Source of the DNA: Dicaeum eximium
Taxonomy: Eukaryota > Chordata > Aves > Passeriformes > Dicaeidae
Reading direction: 5' to 3'
Assembly (NCBI GenBank): GCA_013396995.1
Contig: VWZP01001440.1
Span: 4,985,151-5,049,150 of the forward strand
Length of the DNA stretch: 64,000 nucleotides
Shown here: positions 62,159 to 64,000 of the stretch, one piece after another
Layout: the number at the start of each line of letters is the position of its first letter
Position numbering within the stretch: the stretch's first letter is position 1
Made by a program: the position numbers and the translations under genes
The notes under the pieces: generated by a model
What the model saw: only the letters and a program-made list of their open reading frames with translations
Told to the model about the DNA's origin: nothing
Database searches by the model: none

Positions 62159-64000
62159 GTAAGTTTGGAGGGTTTTAAGATAGTGTTTGGGTTCCTGGTT
62201 AGTGACTCCTGCAGATGAGTTGGGTGAGGAACTAAACGGAGCTTCAGCACTGCCTAAATCCCTTGCTGACAAAATGACACTGAATTCCAGTATTCAAACC
62301 TACAGAAACATGTATGTTAATTATGGTCTCTAATGCCTTATTTGCTCTGGGGTTTTTCATAGCTGCCTCGGTATTTCTTTCCCAAAATAAATATTTTTCA
62401 AATACACCTTAAGCCTTTCCCTGGAGAAGGAATAGCAATGGCTCTGAAAAATAAACAGAACATTTGTTGTTCCCTCTTTATACAAAGCAGCAGATCCCAG
62501 TGTTAGTAACTGAATTTCTGCAGTTGTACTTTTCTCTTTCCAACATTTCAGAGCCAATACCTAGAATTCCACCCACGTGGGGCTGAAGGAGAGCCAGCGA
62601 GACCAACAAAACCAGCACCTTTGAGTGCACTAACCAACTTTTCTTGGGTGGCGTGCTGAAATATGCAGAATTAAGTTTGATATGAAAATTATTACAATAA
62701 TTACATTTTAAATTAAATTGCTGGTACAATTCTCTCATTAAGTATGCATTACAGATGCATGTATGTAAAAGTATGCATATATATATGTAAAATATGCATT
62801 TTCTTTAGATACTGCAAGCCTAATGTATTTTCTGCATTAGTCAAGGGGAAGAAAACCTGCCAGAGTTTTGTGAATATTTTAATAATTTTAACTATTACAT
62901 GCAGTTGGCATGAGGAATGTAATCTTTATTTTCCCCCTCTTATTTGGTTGGGGAAGAGGTTGTGTGGGGGTTTTTTTGGTTTTTCTTTTCTTTTCTTTTC
63001 TTTTCTTTTCTTTTCTTTTCTTTTCTTTTCTTTTCTTTTCTTTTCTTTTCTTTTCTTTTCTTTTCTTTTCTTTTCTTTTCTTTTCTTTTCTTTTCTTTTC
63101 TTTTCTTTTCTTTTCTTTTTTTTTCCTTTCTCATTACATCTCTGACTGTTTCAAAGCAGGTAATAGCTATGTTCTGGCAGTATCACTGTAGCAGGGTGAG
63201 GAGCTTTATCTGTATTTTACTTTCAGACCTGGTACTCCCTTGGCCTCCCTGCCCACGCAGGCTCCAGGCTGCTGTATCCATATTGTATATGAAGTTGTTG
63301 TCCTCATTTCACTGCTTTGCTCGACTCCTTTGAGCACTGTGCACTTTGTAGTGAGTTAAACATTCAGGCTGATGCTGCCTGTACCAGCAGGTGAATAAGC
63401 AATGAGGAACAAGGAGTGGTGTTAATTCTTCTGGATCTTGCTGTGGCTCTTGGTGACTTTTGTCTACAGCCTCAGCTAGTCAGCAATACAGGTGAATCCC
63501 AGACAACCTGTCTCCTGCTCTTGGCTCCTGGATGTTCTCCCAGCTAGAGATGCAGTAGAATAACATCCTTGTTTTCTGACCAGAGATAGAATTGACACAG
63601 CTGCACTGAAGCTGGTAGAAATAGGGATGCATCTGGGGTGCAGGCTGGTGATAAAAGTACAGCTTGTGGAGACCTGTCTCAGTGGGTGGTTGCAGCCTGG
63701 GTTTTGGCTGTGGTTCCTCTCTGGTGATTGTGCTGCCACACTAGGCTGTTAACAGTTGCTGAGAAGCTTATTCCAGGTCAGCGTGGAAAAGTTTGTGTGA
63801 GAGTAAAGTCACACCTCTGTAACTGTAATCAATGATAGCTCACAACAGCTGTGTTCATGGAGGAATTCAGTAAAGGACACACTAACTCTTCTAACTCTTT
63901 CTCTGAAACACATCTAAGTCTTTCTCTAAAAACTGGAAAATCAGTAATAGTTGAAATACAATGAATGTCCACCAAGTGACCTTGAGAAGGACTTTAAAAA
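62159..64000 (+). other. PDIA5: PDIA5 intron 13 (partial, 5' part)
   Basis: Donor gtaagt at 62159. The stretch holds the (TTTTC)27 array at 62981-63115 and no exon resembling the linker to the third PDIA5 thioredoxin domain. The rest shows nothing recognisable. Confidence 0.8.
62981..63115. repeat. (TTTTC)27 pentanucleotide microsatellite
   Basis: Twenty-seven uninterrupted TTTTC units (AAAAG on the other strand), followed by an imperfect T-rich tail to about 63130. It lies about 820 bp downstream of exon 13, and the transcript would carry the pyrimidine strand. Confidence 0.97.

Noticed and set aside
62552..62610. Candidate exon 14 after a tttcag at about 62552
   Set aside because: Continuing from exon 13 in phase 2 reaches a stop within a few codons, and the sequence does not resemble the linker to the third PDIA5 domain.
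62910..63333. Open frames of repeated Phe/Ser/Leu or Lys/Arg/Glu over the pentanucleotide array
   Set aside because: They are translations of the (TTTTC)n microsatellite and are not proteins.

Overview
The window is vertebrate nuclear DNA, most likely from a bird. It is intron-rich and AT-leaning, with one conserved multi-exon gene on the + strand. The bird call rests on 5'-truncated CR1 LINE fragments of the avian type and on a solo LTR that resembles a common avian ERVL-type family. The species cannot be named from the sequence alone.

The gene is PDIA5 (protein disulfide isomerase family A member 5, also called PDIR), an endoplasmic reticulum thiol oxidoreductase. Twelve consecutive internal coding exons can be placed with GT-AG borders and continuous phase, from 6379 to 62158, totalling 1103 coding nt (367 codons plus 2 nt). 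They encode the end of the signal peptide, the N-terminal non-catalytic thioredoxin-like domain (exons 2-6), a first a-type thioredoxin domain with active site WCGVC (exons 6-10), a proline-rich linker, and a second a-type domain with active site WCGHC (exons 11-13). The first exon and promoter lie upstream. The third thioredoxin domain and the C-terminal ER-retention signal lie downstream. Exon numbers assume one coding exon upstream.

Layout: intron 1 (1-6378, partial), exon 2, intron 2 (3.0 kb), exon 3, intron 3 (13.5 kb, with a 158-bp direct duplication), exons 4-5, intron 5 (5.6 kb), exons 6-8, intron 8 (4.4 kb, with a perfect 26-bp-arm hairpin, a 25-nt palindrome and two 19-bp tandem duplications), exons 9-10 separated by only 104 bp, intron 10 (4.3 kb), exon 11, intron 11 (16.9 kb, with a solo ERV LTR), exon 12, intron 12 (1.3 kb, with a CR1), exon 13, and the start of intron 13 with a (TTTTC)27 array.

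I see no second gene, no recognisable RNA gene and no evidence of a new multi-gene system. The most informative observations are the matching exon layout of the two catalytic domains, the short intron 9 with a weak donor, the CGVC active site, and several repeat structures inside the introns.
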